A DNA stretch of 64,000 nucleotides from Afipia sp. (GTDB taxonomy: Bacteria; Pseudomonadota; Alphaproteobacteria; Rhizobiales; Xanthobacteraceae): positions 1,138,001-1,202,000 of the forward strand of contig JANQAK010000001.1 in the NCBI GenBank assembly GCA_024707075.1. The letters run 5' to 3'. The notes beneath the pieces are model-generated. The model was given only the letters and a program-made list of their open reading frames with translations. It did not search any database and was not told where the DNA came from. The number at the start of each line of letters is the position of its first letter. The first letter of the stretch is position 1. Position numbers and translations under genes: made by a program. Positions 8,609 through 17,532 of this stretch are shown here, piece by piece.

Positions 8609-9291
8609 CTTGCGGCAGCATCCTGCGCAGGCGCCGCCGGGTCTTTCGGCTGCTCCGGAATCAGGATCATCGAGACACCGCCTTCAAAGCGCACCACCGC
8701 GCCGTTTTCCAGAATCCTGAGCCGGTTGGCGTCGAGCGTGCCGTTCAGCAGCTTCACCGCCACGGGTTCATCCGACGACACCGTGCCGCCCGCCATGTCG
8801 ACCGCCGCCTGCGTCAGCCGCGCTTCATAACCCGTGGTGGACTGGAGGAAGATACTGTCCTTCAGATCGAGCAACTGGGTTTTGGTGTCGAACAAACCGG
8901 TGCGCGCATCCATGGTGATGCCTGTCCTGTCTTCCATCTGAACCTTCGCGCGCAACTCGTGCAGTTCGACATTGTTCGGCCGTGTCACGTCCTGCACCGC
9001 CGACTTGGCCCAGAGTTCATAGGGCCGCTGATCCGGCGTAAAACCCGCAAGATGCGGCGAGTCCATCGTGATCCTGGTCCCGGACACACCGAGCTTGCCA
9101 ATATCGATCGGCAGCTTTGAAAGAATCCTGAACGGATTGAAAAGCGAGATTCCGACGATGGTCAGCATCGCAGCAGCCACCATCACCGGCACGGCCAGGC
9201 GCAACTGGCGCACACGGCGGCTGTGACGCTTCGCCTTCGCGTAGCGCGCATCCGCAGCAGCCTGATAGCTCTGGCCCTGAATTGAAGACAA
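8605..9291 (-). CDS. lptC: LPS export periplasmic protein LptC
   Basis: A 228-residue bitopic membrane protein: a basic N-terminus (RRVRQLRLAVPV), one transmembrane helix at about 33-52 and a periplasmic beta-jellyroll LptC domain. The motif VSGTRITMDSPHLAGFTPDQRPYELWAK is typical of alphaproteobacterial LptC. LptC receives LPS from LptBFG and passes it to LptA. It is first in the lptC-lptA-lptB-rpoN run, 190 bases downstream of rnd, with a palindrome in the gap. Confidence 0.88.
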   Translation of the reverse strand: MSSIQGQSYQAAADARYAKAKRHSRRVRQLRLAVPVMVAAAMLTIVGISLFNPFRILSKLPIDIGKLGVSGTRITMDSPHLAGFTPDQRPYELWAKSAVQDVTRPNNVELHELRAKVQMEDRTGITMDARTGLFDTKTQLLDLKDSIFLQSTTGYEARLTQAAVDMAGGTVSSDEPVAVKLLNGTLDANRLRILENGAVVRFEGGVSMILIPEQPKDPAAPAQDAAAR

Positions 9292-9369
9292 AGTCTGCTC
9301 CGAAGCGCCGGTCTGGTCCCATCATTCTACGCAATGACGCCCCATTTTGCAGCCCGGCATTTTTGCGCT

Positions 9370-9387
9370 CCATCAAGCACTTGATGG
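9370..9387 (-). promoter_or_regulatory. Perfect palindrome upstream of lptC
   Basis: Eight-base arms CCATCAAG and CTTGATGG are separated by CA. It lies 79 bases upstream of the lptC ATG in the rnd-lptC gap, a plausible operator or RNA hairpin. No regulator is identified and no T-tract follows. The rest of the 190-base gap shows no gene. Confidence 0.35.
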
Positions 9388-9481
9388 GATGCGCAATAGG
9401 ACCCTTGGCAAACAGCGGAAAAGTGACCGAAACCGGGCAACATTGGCGGCAAATGGCCGAATGTTCCGGCAAATGGTAAAA

Positions 9482-10105
9482 TCAGGAATGGGCGAAGATG
9501 TCGTCGTTTTCCCAGCCCTGCAAATCCAGCTTCGCGCGCGTGGGCAGAAACTGGAAGCAGGCCGCGGCCAGCGCCTCGCGGCTCTCGCGCGCCAGCATGG
9601 CGTCGAGCTTGTCGCGCAGCGCGTGGAGATGCAGCACATCGGACGCGGCGTAGGTCAGTTGCGCATCGGTGAGCGTCGCCGCGCCCCAGTCGCTCGACTG
9701 CTGCTGCTTCGACAGATCGACGCCGAGCACCTCGCGCACCAGATCCTTCAAGCCATGACGATCGGTGTAGGTGCGCACCAGCCGCGACACGATCTTGGTG
9801 CAGTACACCGGCTGCGGCATCACGCCGAAGGCGTTGAACAGCACGGCGAGATCGAACCGCGCGTAATGAAAGATCTTGGTGATCTTCGGATCGCCGAACA
9901 GCTTTTTCAAATTCGGCGCATCGGTGTGACCCGCCGGAATCTGCACGACGTCCGCGGTGCCGTCGCCGCTCGACAGTTGAATGACGCAAAGCCGGTCGCG
10001 GTGCGGGTTGAGCCCCAGCGTCTCGGTGTCGATCGCCACCGACTGCGTGTAGCGCGAAAGATCCGGCAGGTCGCCGCGATGCAGGCGGATGGTCATGGTC
10101 GGCAA
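9482..10105 (-). CDS. rnd: Ribonuclease D-like 3'-5' exonuclease, short form
   Basis: A 207-residue DEDD-type exonuclease domain without the HRDC domains of E. coli RNase D. The Exo I motif is SVAIDTETLGL, Exo II includes KIFHYARFDLAVL, and Exo III is AQLTYAASDVLHLHALRDKL with the DEDDy tyrosine. Short RNase D proteins of this length are common in Rhizobiales next to lptC and trim tRNA or other RNA 3' ends. It heads the minus-strand run toward lptC and rpoN. Divergent from the NYN-LOTUS gene; the roughly 220-base region between should hold both promoters. Confidence 0.88.
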   Translation of the reverse strand: MPTMTIRLHRGDLPDLSRYTQSVAIDTETLGLNPHRDRLCVIQLSSGDGTADVVQIPAGHTDAPNLKKLFGDPKITKIFHYARFDLAVLFNAFGVMPQPVYCTKIVSRLVRTYTDRHGLKDLVREVLGVDLSKQQQSSDWGAATLTDAQLTYAASDVLHLHALRDKLDAMLARESREALAAACFQFLPTRAKLDLQGWENDDIFAHS

Positions 10106-10327
10106 AACTTTCAGTTTCAGGATCGGTCGAATCGAGGGCTTAAACTATCGCTCAAATCCGCCGGAGACGAGGGGAAGAGACCCCCAATTTACCCCGAAAA
10201 GCCGGGAAATCATTAACCCTTGTTATGGCTATGCCGGCCGCCGAAGTGCGGCAACGTATGCCGTCATTTGAAGTTTGTCCGGAAAGGCTCAAGATCGGCC
10301 GAATCACCGATCATGAAAGGCTCAAGG

Positions 10328-11089
10328 ATGAGTATCGAGCACCGTTTGCCCCGCTTCGCGGTTCTCATCGATGCGGACAATACCTCGCCGCAGATCGCGG
10401 AAGGGCTTTTTGCCGAAATTGCCAGCTTCGGCGAGGCCAGCGTGCGACGCATCTATGGAGATTTCTCCAGTTCAAGGCTGAAATCGTGGACCAGCATTCT
10501 CCAAAAGCACGCCATCGATCCGTATCAGCAATTCGCGTACACCACGGGCAAGAATGCATCCGACATTGCGCTGGTGATCGACGCCATGGATTTACTGCAC
10601 AGCGGACGATTCCAGGGCTTCTGCCTCGTATCGTCCGACAGTGATTTCACGCGTCTCGCGTCGAGAATCCGCGAACAAGGCGCGGATGTCTACGGCTTCG
10701 GCGCACAGAAGACACCGGAAAGTTTCCGTCAGGCCTGCCGCAGATTCATCTATACTGAGAACTTGGTGAGCCGCGCTTCGGCGACGGAAACGAAAACGCC
10801 TTCACAATCGCAGTCGCTCGAACCGCCGAGCGCCGCCGTACCCTTTCTTCTCAAGGCAATTTCGCCCGCCGAGGAAGACGGATGGGCCAACCTTGGTTCG
10901 GTCGGACGGCGGATTGCAAATCTGTTTCCGGATTTTGACGTCCGCACTTACGGCTGTTCCAAACTGAGCGATCTGGTTCGCAAAACCGGCGCTTTCGATC
11001 TTGAGAAAGCGAAAAGCGGACAGGAGCGAATCAAGGCCAAGGCCGCCGGCGCGACAAAATCAAAGAAGGCAAGATCGCCGAAGTCGTGA
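10328..11089 (+). CDS. NYN domain RNase-like protein with C-terminal OST-HTH/LOTUS domain
   Basis: A protein of about 253 residues. The N-terminal NYN (PIN-like) domain, about 1-150, has the conserved acidic sites in AVLIDADNTSP, ASDIALVIDAMDLLHSGRF and CLVSSDSDFTRLASRIREQG, suggesting metal-dependent ribonuclease activity. The C-terminal part (about 175-235, FLLKAISPAEEDGWANLGSVGRRIANLFPDF) matches the OST-HTH/LOTUS RNA-binding domain, followed by a lysine-rich tail. The architecture is that of the LabA-like/MARF1-like group. I chose ATG 10328 because a CAAGG precedes it and the domain starts seven residues later; the frame is open further upstream. RNA targets are unknown. Confidence 0.85.
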   Translation: MSIEHRLPRFAVLIDADNTSPQIAEGLFAEIASFGEASVRRIYGDFSSSRLKSWTSILQKHAIDPYQQFAYTTGKNASDIALVIDAMDLLHSGRFQGFCLVSSDSDFTRLASRIREQGADVYGFGAQKTPESFRQACRRFIYTENLVSRASATETKTPSQSQSLEPPSAAVPFLLKAISPAEEDGWANLGSVGRRIANLFPDFDVRTYGCSKLSDLVRKTGAFDLEKAKSGQERIKAKAAGATKSKKARSPKS

Positions 11090-11108
11090 CGCGTGAAAGC
11101 GGGACGCC

Positions 11109-11543
11109 TCAGCGCCACAGGCCCAGCGCCGCCCATTTCGATTCCGGAATCAGTTCGCCGATCTTGTAGCTGAACGACAGAACTTTCATGTGGTCGGGCG
11201 AACCCTTGCACACGAAGGAAAACGAATACCAGCGGCCCTTGCTGCGAAAGGCGCCACCCTTGCCCGTGACAGTGTCGCCCGCATGGACCGGATGGGAGAT
11301 CACGTCGGTCTTGGCGCGGTCGGGATGATAGGGGTTGGTGTCGCGGTCGATCCGGCTCATGGCCTCGAGATCGCAGACTTGTTCAAGCCGGGTCTCGGGA
11401 TCGAGCTTCTTGAGGCTTGCCGCGAACCGCGCGTCCATCGCCAAACCCGGCGCGGTGGAAAACAGGGCGGCGATCAGGACGATGGAAACATTTTTCACAA
11501 AAGCACCATGCCGGAACGCTGGATTTCTGGATTTAAGGTGCAT
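11109..11543 (-). CDS. DUF930 domain-containing secreted protein
   Basis: A 144-residue protein with a hydrophobic signal segment (VSIVLIAALFSTAPGLA) followed by DARFAASLKKLDPETRLEQVCDLEAM, the opening of the DUF930 family found in Rhizobiales, then KGRWYSFSFVCKGS and LSFSYKIG. Two cysteines could form a periplasmic disulfide. A GTG at 11498 (VKNVSIV) would place the signal peptide at the N-terminus more conventionally and may be the true start. It is convergent with the NYN-LOTUS gene (20-base gap) and is followed upstream by tRNA-Leu. Function unknown. Confidence 0.75.
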   Translation of the reverse strand: MHLKSRNPAFRHGAFVKNVSIVLIAALFSTAPGLAMDARFAASLKKLDPETRLEQVCDLEAMSRIDRDTNPYHPDRAKTDVISHPVHAGDTVTGKGGAFRSKGRWYSFSFVCKGSPDHMKVLSFSYKIGELIPESKWAALGLWR

Positions 11544-11589
11544 CGTCCGGAAAACCCGGCCTCCGGGGAGGAGGCTGTCTTCGAATCGC

Positions 11590-11676
<87 letters not shown>

Positions 11677-11814
11677 ATTGAGGCGGTTACTAAGGACAGG
11701 GCGTGCGCTTGTCAAATTGCGTCGGAATGGCCTGTACAGCGCCGGAATGATGGCGTATCGCGGAAATCGGCGGGACCGCCGTCCCGCATCGTTCAACTGT
11801 GCAGGAAACCACCC

Positions 11815-12783
11815 ATGTCAGCCCCCATCGATACGCTCGTCACGGTCTTCGGAGGATCGGGTTTTCTGGGCCGGCATGTGATCCGGGCGCTGGCCAAGCG
11901 GGATTATCGCATCCGGGTCGGCGTCCGCCGTCCGGACCTCGCCGGCCATCTCCAGCCGCTTGGAAAAGTCGGCCAGATTCACGCGGTGCAGGCCAACCTG
12001 CGCTATCCGGCCTCGGTGCAGGCCGCAGCGCGCGGGGCCAGCGTGATCGTCAACCTCGTGGGCATTCTGGCCGAGGGTGGCGCGCAGACCTTCGATGCGG
12101 TTCAGGCCAAGGGCGCGGAAACCGTCGCCAGGGCGGCGAGCGAGATCGGCGCGCGCGTGGTGCATGTTTCGGCCATCGGCGCGGATGCGAATTCGACCTC
12201 GCGCTATGCCCGCGCCAAGGCGGCGGGCGAAGCCGCCGTGCTGGCAGCGGCGCCTTCGGCGACCATCATGCGTCCCTCGGTGGTGTTCGGCCCGGAAGAC
12301 CATTTCACCAATCGCTTCGCGGGACTGGCGCGCCTGTCGCCGGTGCTGCCGCTGATCGGCGGCGGGCTGACGAAATTGCAGCCGGTCTATGCCGGCGACG
12401 TCGCCACTGCCATCGCCGACGCCGTGGACGGCAAGACCAAGGCCGGCGCGACGTATGAGCTCGGCGGGCCGGAAGTGATGACGATGCGGGAGATTCTCGA
12501 AGTGATCCTGCGCGTCACCGAGCGCAACTGCCTGCTGGCGCCGCTGCCGTTCGCACTGGCGAAATTCAAGGCGGCGTTCCTGCAATTCGCGCCGGGCGAT
12601 TTCAAGCTGACGCCGGATCAGGTCGAGCTGCTGCGCCACGACAACGTGGTGTCGGACGCCGCGAAGGCCGCGGGACTGACGCTGGAAGGCCTCGGCATCA
12701 CGCCGGATTCGCTGGAAGCCGTCACGCCGTCCTATCTCTGGCGCTATCGCAAGACCGGACAGTTCGCGCACAAGGGGGCGTGA
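11815..12783 (+). CDS. NDUFA9-like NAD(P)-binding epimerase family protein
   Basis: A 322-residue atypical short-chain dehydrogenase with the dinucleotide motif VFGGSGFLGRHVIRAL at residues 10-25 and a Rossmann fold throughout. It matches the family annotated as complex I NDUFA9 subunit proteins (SGFLG, NLVGIL, HVSAIGADANSTSRYARAKAAGE, IMRPSVVFGPEDHFTNRF). In mitochondria and alphaproteobacteria such proteins are linked to complex I, but no nuo genes are nearby, and an epimerase or reductase role cannot be excluded. The YARAK sequence supplies Tyr-xxx-Lys. It stands alone, bounded by tRNA-Leu and a palindromic repeat. Confidence 0.85.
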   Translation: MSAPIDTLVTVFGGSGFLGRHVIRALAKRDYRIRVGVRRPDLAGHLQPLGKVGQIHAVQANLRYPASVQAAARGASVIVNLVGILAEGGAQTFDAVQAKGAETVARAASEIGARVVHVSAIGADANSTSRYARAKAAGEAAVLAAAPSATIMRPSVVFGPEDHFTNRFAGLARLSPVLPLIGGGLTKLQPVYAGDVATAIADAVDGKTKAGATYELGGPEVMTMREILEVILRVTERNCLLAPLPFALAKFKAAFLQFAPGDFKLTPDQVELLRHDNVVSDAAKAAGLTLEGLGITPDSLEAVTPSYLWRYRKTGQFAHKGA

Positions 12784-12811
12784 GAACTTCAGCCGCACAC
12801 AAAATATTCGG

Positions 12812-12931
12812 GTCGTCCCGGCGCAGGCCGGGACCCATAACCACCGAACAATCTGTTGAAGACGCGTTGCTAGCTTATCGAAACAACTACCCTACTCAGG
12901 GGTGATGGGTCCCGGCCTGCGCCGGGACGAC
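12812..12931. repeat. Paired palindromic intergenic repeat, family A
   Basis: Two inverted copies begin GTCGTCCCGGCGCAGGCCGG and end with its complement, each adjoining GGGACCCAT or ATGGGTCCC, with about 55 bases between. It occupies the convergent gap of the NDUFA9-like gene and uppP. Further copies are at 23974-24094 and 27378-27496. Confidence 0.85.
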
Positions 12932-12940
12932 ATCTAATTT

Positions 12941-13747
12941 TTACTTCCCCAGCGCCAGCGCGATCAGTCCGAGCGAGCCGACGATGACGCGCCACCATGC
13001 GAACAGCGCGAAGCCGCGGCGCGTGACGTAATCCAGAAACGTCTTCACCACGATGATCGCGGTGATGAACGACATCACGAAGCCGACGGCGATCACGAGG
13101 CCATGATCCATCGTCATGTCGGCGCGGTTCTTGTAAAAATCATAGGCGAACGCGCCGACCATGGTCGGGATCGCGAGAAAGAATGAAAACTCGGCTGCGG
13201 CGCGCTTGTCGGCGCCGAACAGCATTGCCGCCACGATCGATGCACCGGAGCGCGACACGCCGGGAATCATCGCCGCGCATTGCGCGATGCCGATGCCGAG
13301 ATACATCGGAAGGGAAAATGTCGTGGCGTCGTGATAGCGCGGATTGAGGTCCTGCTGATCGACCCAGAGCAGCACCGCGCCGCCGGCAATCAGCGAAAAA
13401 CAAACCACCCACGGATTGAACAGCACATTCTTGATGAAGCTGCCGAACAGCAACCCCAGAATGACCGCGGGGAGAAACGCCAGCAGCACGCCGATGACGA
13501 ACCGCCGCGCCGCCGGATCGGAAAACATCCCGACAGCAATGCGCCACAATCGTCCGAAATAAATCACCAGGATGGCGAGAATCGCGCCGAGCTGGATCAT
13601 CACGGCAAAGGTCTTCCAGAAATTATCCTGATCGAGGTCCATGAACCGTTCCACCAGCAGCAAGTGTCCTGTGGATGAAACGGGCAGGAATTCGGTCACG
13701 CCCTCGACGATGCCGAGAACGAGAGCCTTCAAAATATCAGCTAACAT
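12941..13747 (-). CDS. uppP: Undecaprenyl-diphosphatase UppP (BacA)
   Basis: A 268-residue polytopic membrane phosphatase that recycles undecaprenyl pyrophosphate to the carrier lipid for peptidoglycan, giving background bacitracin resistance. The two signature motifs are present: GIVEGVTEFLPVSSTGHLLL near the N-terminus and PGVSRSGASIVAAML with FSFFLAIP in the second half. The frame is open for 68 more codons upstream, but MLADILKALVLG at 13747 is the family start. It is convergent with the NDUFA9-like gene. Confidence 0.95.
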   Translation of the reverse strand: MLADILKALVLGIVEGVTEFLPVSSTGHLLLVERFMDLDQDNFWKTFAVMIQLGAILAILVIYFGRLWRIAVGMFSDPAARRFVIGVLLAFLPAVILGLLFGSFIKNVLFNPWVVCFSLIAGGAVLLWVDQQDLNPRYHDATTFSLPMYLGIGIAQCAAMIPGVSRSGASIVAAMLFGADKRAAAEFSFFLAIPTMVGAFAYDFYKNRADMTMDHGLVIAVGFVMSFITAIIVVKTFLDYVTRRGFALFAWWRVIVGSLGLIALALGK

Positions 13748-13943
13748 CGGGAGATTTCCGCAATGTTGGAGGGCGTCGCAAACCGCGCCCTTGTCGCCCA
13801 TTCGCCGTGTTGCCGCAACGCCAAATCCGTGAAATTGAGTATCGGCGATCGGCGATACTGCGGCGGCGCGGGTTCCCTCCGCCGGCCGCGTTAACCGCCC
13901 TTCGAGACCCTTTGTTAAACCTAAACCCTCTACCAAGGGCCGC

Positions 13944-14636
13944 ATGTTCACGCTTTTTCATCACCCGTTTTGTCCGCGATCGCGCTTCGTGCGCCTGGCG
14001 CTCGGTGAGCACGGGCTCGACACGCGACTCGTGGAGGAGCTGGTCTGGGACCGTCGCGAGGCCTTCCTCGCACTCAATCCAGCCGGCGAGACACCGGTGC
14101 TGGTGGCCGAGGGCACGCCGCCGATGCCGGGAGCCGGCCTCATCGCCGAGTTTCTCGACGAGATTCACGGCGCGCCGCTGGGCGAGCACCGGCTGCTGCC
14201 GCGGCCGATGAACGACCGTATCGAGGTGCGCCGCCTGATGTCGTGGTTCAACGACAAGTTCTTCGAGGAGGCCAGCGGGCCGCTGGTCAACGAGAAGGTC
14301 TACAAGCGGTTCATGAAACCGGAGCAAGGCGGCGGCGCGCCCTCGACCGATGTTCTGCGCGCGGCGAGGGCAAATGTGCGCTATCATCTGGCCTATATCG
14401 GCTGGCTGGCGCGGACGCGGAATTTTCTCGCCGGCGACCAGCTCACGTTTGCCGACCTTGCTGCCGCAGCGCATCTGTCGGCGCTGGACTATCTGGGCGA
14501 TGTGCCATGGAACGAGGACGACGCAGCGAAGGCGTGGTACGTGCGGATCAAATCCCGCCCGTCGTTCCGTCCGCTGCTGGCGGAATGGATGGCGGGCGTG
14601 CCGGCGTCGGCGCATTACGTGGATCTCGACTTCTGA
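13944..14636 (+). CDS. Glutathione S-transferase family protein
   Basis: A 230-residue GST. The thioredoxin-like domain (1-80) has FTLFHHPFCPRSRFVRLALGE with a potential catalytic Ser/Cys in PFCPRSR, followed by NPAGETPVL (cis-Pro) and GAGLIAEFLDE. The alpha-helical C-terminal domain includes FLAGDQLTFADLAAAAHLS, the N-capping box. It resembles the beta/FzlA-like GSTs of alphaproteobacteria that lie beside queG; FzlA is a cell-division factor in Caulobacter, so a non-enzymatic role is possible. queG starts about 30 bases downstream, suggesting an operon. Confidence 0.82.
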   Translation: MFTLFHHPFCPRSRFVRLALGEHGLDTRLVEELVWDRREAFLALNPAGETPVLVAEGTPPMPGAGLIAEFLDEIHGAPLGEHRLLPRPMNDRIEVRRLMSWFNDKFFEEASGPLVNEKVYKRFMKPEQGGGAPSTDVLRAARANVRYHLAYIGWLARTRNFLAGDQLTFADLAAAAHLSALDYLGDVPWNEDDAAKAWYVRIKSRPSFRPLLAEWMAGVPASAHYVDLDF

Positions 14637-14665
14637 CGCAGGGCCATCCTGCCGACGCGATTGCG

Positions 14666-15770
14666 TTGAAGGCCGCGCTGACCGTCGAGGCGCGCTCTGT
14701 CGGATTCAGCACTATCGGAATCGCCGATCCCGACTCCATTCCCGGCGCGCGCGCGCGGCTGCAAGCCTTTTCTCGATAACGGGTCGCATGGCGACATGGA
14801 CTGGCTCGCGAGCGAGCCCGCGCGCCGCGCCAGTCCGCGCGTGCTGTGGAGCGACGTGCGTTCGGTCGTCATGCTCGGGATGAATTACGGGCCGGACGAA
14901 AATCCGCTGGCCCTGCTCGAACAAAAAACGCGCGGCAACATTTCGGTCTACGCGCGCGGCGACGACTATCACGATCTCATCAAGAAGCGGCTGAAGACGC
15001 TGGCGCGCTGGCTACTGGCGAAAGCCGGCGGCGACGTGAAGGTGTTTGTCGACACCGCCGCCGTGATGGAAAAGCCGCTGGCGCAGGCGGCCGGTCTCGG
15101 CTGGCAGGGCAAGCACACCAACCTGGTATCGCGCGACTACGGCTCGTGGCTGTTTCTCGGCGCGATCTTCACCACGCTCGACCTGCCGCGCGACGCGGCG
15201 GACGACAATCACTGCGGATCGTGTCAGGCCTGTCTCGACATCTGCCCGACCGATGCGTTTCCCGCGCCTTATAAACTCGATGCGCGCAAGTGCATCTCGT
15301 ACCTCACCATCGAACACAAAGGGCCGATCCCGGGCGAATTCCGCGCCGCCATCGGCAACCGCATCTACGGCTGCGACGATTGCCTTGCCGCCTGTCCCTG
15401 GAACAAGTTCGCGCAGGCGGGCTTCGAGGCGAAGCTCGCGGCACGCGACGAGTTGCGCGCGCCCTCGCTGGCCAATCTGGCGCGGCTCGACGACGCCTCG
15501 TTCCGCGCGATGTTCACCAAGTCGCCGGTCAAGCAAATCGGCCGCGACCGGTTTTTGCGCAACGTGCTGATCGCGATCGGCAACAGCAGGGATGTGTCGC
15601 TGGCCGCCGAGGCCCGCCGCCTGCTCGATGACGACAGCGCGCTGGTGCGGGGCGCGGCGGTGTGGGCGCTGTCGCGGCTGTTGCCGCGGGAGGAATTTGC
15701 CCGGCTCGCGAATGTGTCGGGCGATAGCGACGAGAGCGTGCGGGTAGAATGGGCGGCGGCGCTCATGTGA
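14666..15770 (+). pseudogene. queG: Epoxyqueuosine reductase QueG, interrupted by a frame break
   Basis: QueG reduces epoxyqueuosine to queuosine in tRNA using cobalamin and two [4Fe-4S] clusters. The main frame holds [16 protein letters not shown] and [13 protein letters not shown], both ferredoxin-type cluster motifs, and a C-terminal HEAT-like repeat ([19 protein letters not shown]). The first about 35 residues ([21 protein letters not shown]) lie in another frame. Removing one T from the T4 run at 14768-14771 gives the continuous [16 protein letters not shown] and about 367 residues, the usual length. No ATG is available; TTG 14666 is the likeliest start. As written, only an internally started protein from ATG 14796 is possible. 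Confidence 0.88.
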
Positions 15771-15773
15771 TGC

Positions 15774-15882
15774 GTCATTCCGGGGCGCGAGCGCTTGCGA
15801 GCGAACCCGGAATCCAGACATGACCGGATGAACTCTTCGAGATTCCGGATCAGCCCGCCTGCGGCGGTCTGTCCGGAATGAC
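15774..15882. repeat. Palindromic intergenic repeat, family B
   Basis: The ends GTCATTCCGG and CCGGAATGAC are inverted, and internal hairpins GCGAGCGCTTGCGAGC and GTCCGC-type stems occur. It sits between the convergent queG and SnoaL-like genes. Similar copies lie at 28412-28521, 40731-40841 and 43570-43685. Confidence 0.85.
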
Positions 15883-15895
15883 GTTTCTCAAACTC

Positions 15896-16366
15896 TCACT
15901 CCGCCAGATGCCGCGCCATCTCCGGCCGCGCCTTGAGTTCGGCATTCTGCCTGGCGAAAATCTTCGCCATACGTTCCGGCGCAAAATTCAGATCGACGAA
16001 GGCTGGCGCGGTATTGGCGACCTCGCCATACTCGGCGATCAGACCGTCGCGCAGCTTCATGATGCCCACGCCCTCGAACATGGCGCGGCCGCCGGTCGCT
16101 TCCGGCAGCAGCGACTTGTAGCTGAACGTATAGCGCGCATAGAGCGTGCGGCCGTCGCTGACCGGATCGTGCATATCCCAGCGGAAGTCCGTCGCCGTGC
16201 GGTAGAACCAGTCGTCGATCATCTGCGCGATCCTTTCGCGGCCCGTGAACGCGCCGTAGAACACGTCGTGATAGACGCCGTCTTCCGTGAACAGCGCGGC
16301 GAAGGCCTTGCCGTTATGCTGTTCGACGGCGCAGCAGAAATCATGAAGAAGTTTTCCGGTCTGCAT
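15896..16366 (-). CDS. SnoaL-like/NTF2-fold protein
   Basis: A 156-residue single-domain protein of the cystatin-like NTF2/SnoaL superfamily, seen from HDFCCAVEQHNGKAFAALFTEDGVYHDVFYGAFTGRERIAQMIDDWF, the helix-strand pattern for an entry to a small hydrophobic pocket, and FEGVGIMKLRDGLIAEYGEVAN at the C-terminal strands. Members are isomerases, dehydratases or ligand binders acting on polyketides, steroids or other small molecules; no specific substrate can be read. It lies 24 bases downstream of the alpha/beta hydrolase gene and probably shares its transcript. Confidence 0.75.
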   Translation of the reverse strand: MQTGKLLHDFCCAVEQHNGKAFAALFTEDGVYHDVFYGAFTGRERIAQMIDDWFYRTATDFRWDMHDPVSDGRTLYARYTFSYKSLLPEATGGRAMFEGVGIMKLRDGLIAEYGEVANTAPAFVDLNFAPERMAKIFARQNAELKARPEMARHLAE

Positions 16367-16390
16367 GATGTTCGCCCTCTTCCGAATTTT

Positions 16391-17197
16391 TTAGTTTGCC
16401 AGTTCGCTCACCGCACCCAGCATCCGCGCGATGTCCTGCGGGCGAGACAGCCGGTGATCGCCATCCTGCACCAGCGTCAGCACCACATCGTCGCTCGGCA
16501 GGCAGTGCGTCAGCGCGAAGGCGTGCCGCCACGGCACGTCAGGGTCCTGCGCGCCCTGGAGAATGCGAACCGGGCATCCGACGTCGATGGTGCCGCCAAG
16601 CAGCAGATGGTTGCGGCCTTCCTCGATCAGGTTGCGGGTGATGGGATAGGCCTGATCGCCATACTCCGAGGGGCGATGCCACACGCCCCTGGTCATGATC
16701 TCGTCGCGGATCTCCGGCGAAAAATTTTTCCACATCAGGTCTTCGGTGAAATCAGGCGCGGGCGCGATCAGCACCAGCCCCGCGAGCGTCGCACGAGAGT
16801 CAGTCCCGCGCCGCTTCGCCAGCGCGCGCGCCAGCAGCAGCGCCATCCAGCCGCCCATCGACGAGCCGACCACGACCTGAGGGCCGTCGCAGAAGGCATC
16901 GAACACCGCGACGCTTTCCTCGTGCCATTGCCCGATGGTGCCGTCGGCGAAGCTGCCTGAGGATTCGCCGTGTCCGGAATAGTCGAAGCGCACGCAGGCG
17001 CGTCCCTGCTCGGCAGCCCATTCATCGAGCGCCTGCGCCTTGGTTCCCTTCATGTCGGAATTGAAACCGCCGAGCCAGAACACGCCCGGCACCGCACCGG
17101 GACGCTTGCGAACCGCGATGCGCCGCGAGGCTCCGGCATCGCCGACGTCGAGAAAGCTGAGCTCCGGCACGGCGGAACTGTCCGATGATTGCGTCAT
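16391..17197 (-). CDS. Alpha/beta hydrolase, ABHD10-like
   Basis: A 268-residue alpha/beta-hydrolase. The oxyanion region is FWLGGFNSDMKGTKA, the nucleophile elbow VVVGSSMGGWMALLLA (Ser in GSSMGG), the acidic residue is near ILQGAQDPDVPWRHA and the catalytic His in DGDHRLSRPQD. The FDYSGHGESSG segment and overall length match ABHD10-like thioesterases/esterases. ATG 17197 is chosen over an in-frame codon 14 codons upstream because the family homology follows closely. The substrate is probably an acyl ester; cannot be specified. Likely cotranscribed with the SnoaL-like gene. Confidence 0.82.
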   Translation of the reverse strand: MTQSSDSSAVPELSFLDVGDAGASRRIAVRKRPGAVPGVFWLGGFNSDMKGTKAQALDEWAAEQGRACVRFDYSGHGESSGSFADGTIGQWHEESVAVFDAFCDGPQVVVGSSMGGWMALLLARALAKRRGTDSRATLAGLVLIAPAPDFTEDLMWKNFSPEIRDEIMTRGVWHRPSEYGDQAYPITRNLIEEGRNHLLLGGTIDVGCPVRILQGAQDPDVPWRHAFALTHCLPSDDVVLTLVQDGDHRLSRPQDIARMLGAVSELAN

Positions 17198-17532
17198 GAA
17201 AGATGCCCCAAACCCGGCTGTTATGGAGGCCGTCAGCACAGTCCGTCAACGCGGGAGGCGGCGCGCGCTCAAATCGCTGCCTTTTCCGGCCGCAGCAAGC
17301 GCGAACCTCGATCCGGCGGCCGGACCGCGCTTGCGGAGGGGGCTGTGTGCCTTTATGTGGAGCGGGCTGAGGATAACGCCGGGGCTGACATTTGTCGGGT
17401 ATTTTACAGTTTTATGGCTGATCCCGTTTTTCCCTCGCGCCGGAAAATGCCTGTTGCTGCCTTGTTGCGCTTGCCCGGCAGGCCTTAATCCTTCAAACTC
17501 ACCGCTTCGTTCACAACATCGGAGATTTACCC
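17198..17532. other. Gene-free region upstream of infC
   Basis: These 335 bases separate the divergent hydrolase and infC. Short open frames exist on both strands but have arginine-rich, shadow-like composition. A promoter for infC and a leader are expected here; I could not assign a convincing -35/-10 pair or riboswitch. Confidence 0.5.

Noticed and set aside
17189-17488. 99-residue plus-strand frame before infC
   Set aside because: Begins inside the hydrolase gene, and its composition looks like a shadow of GC-rich non-coding DNA; no start signal.
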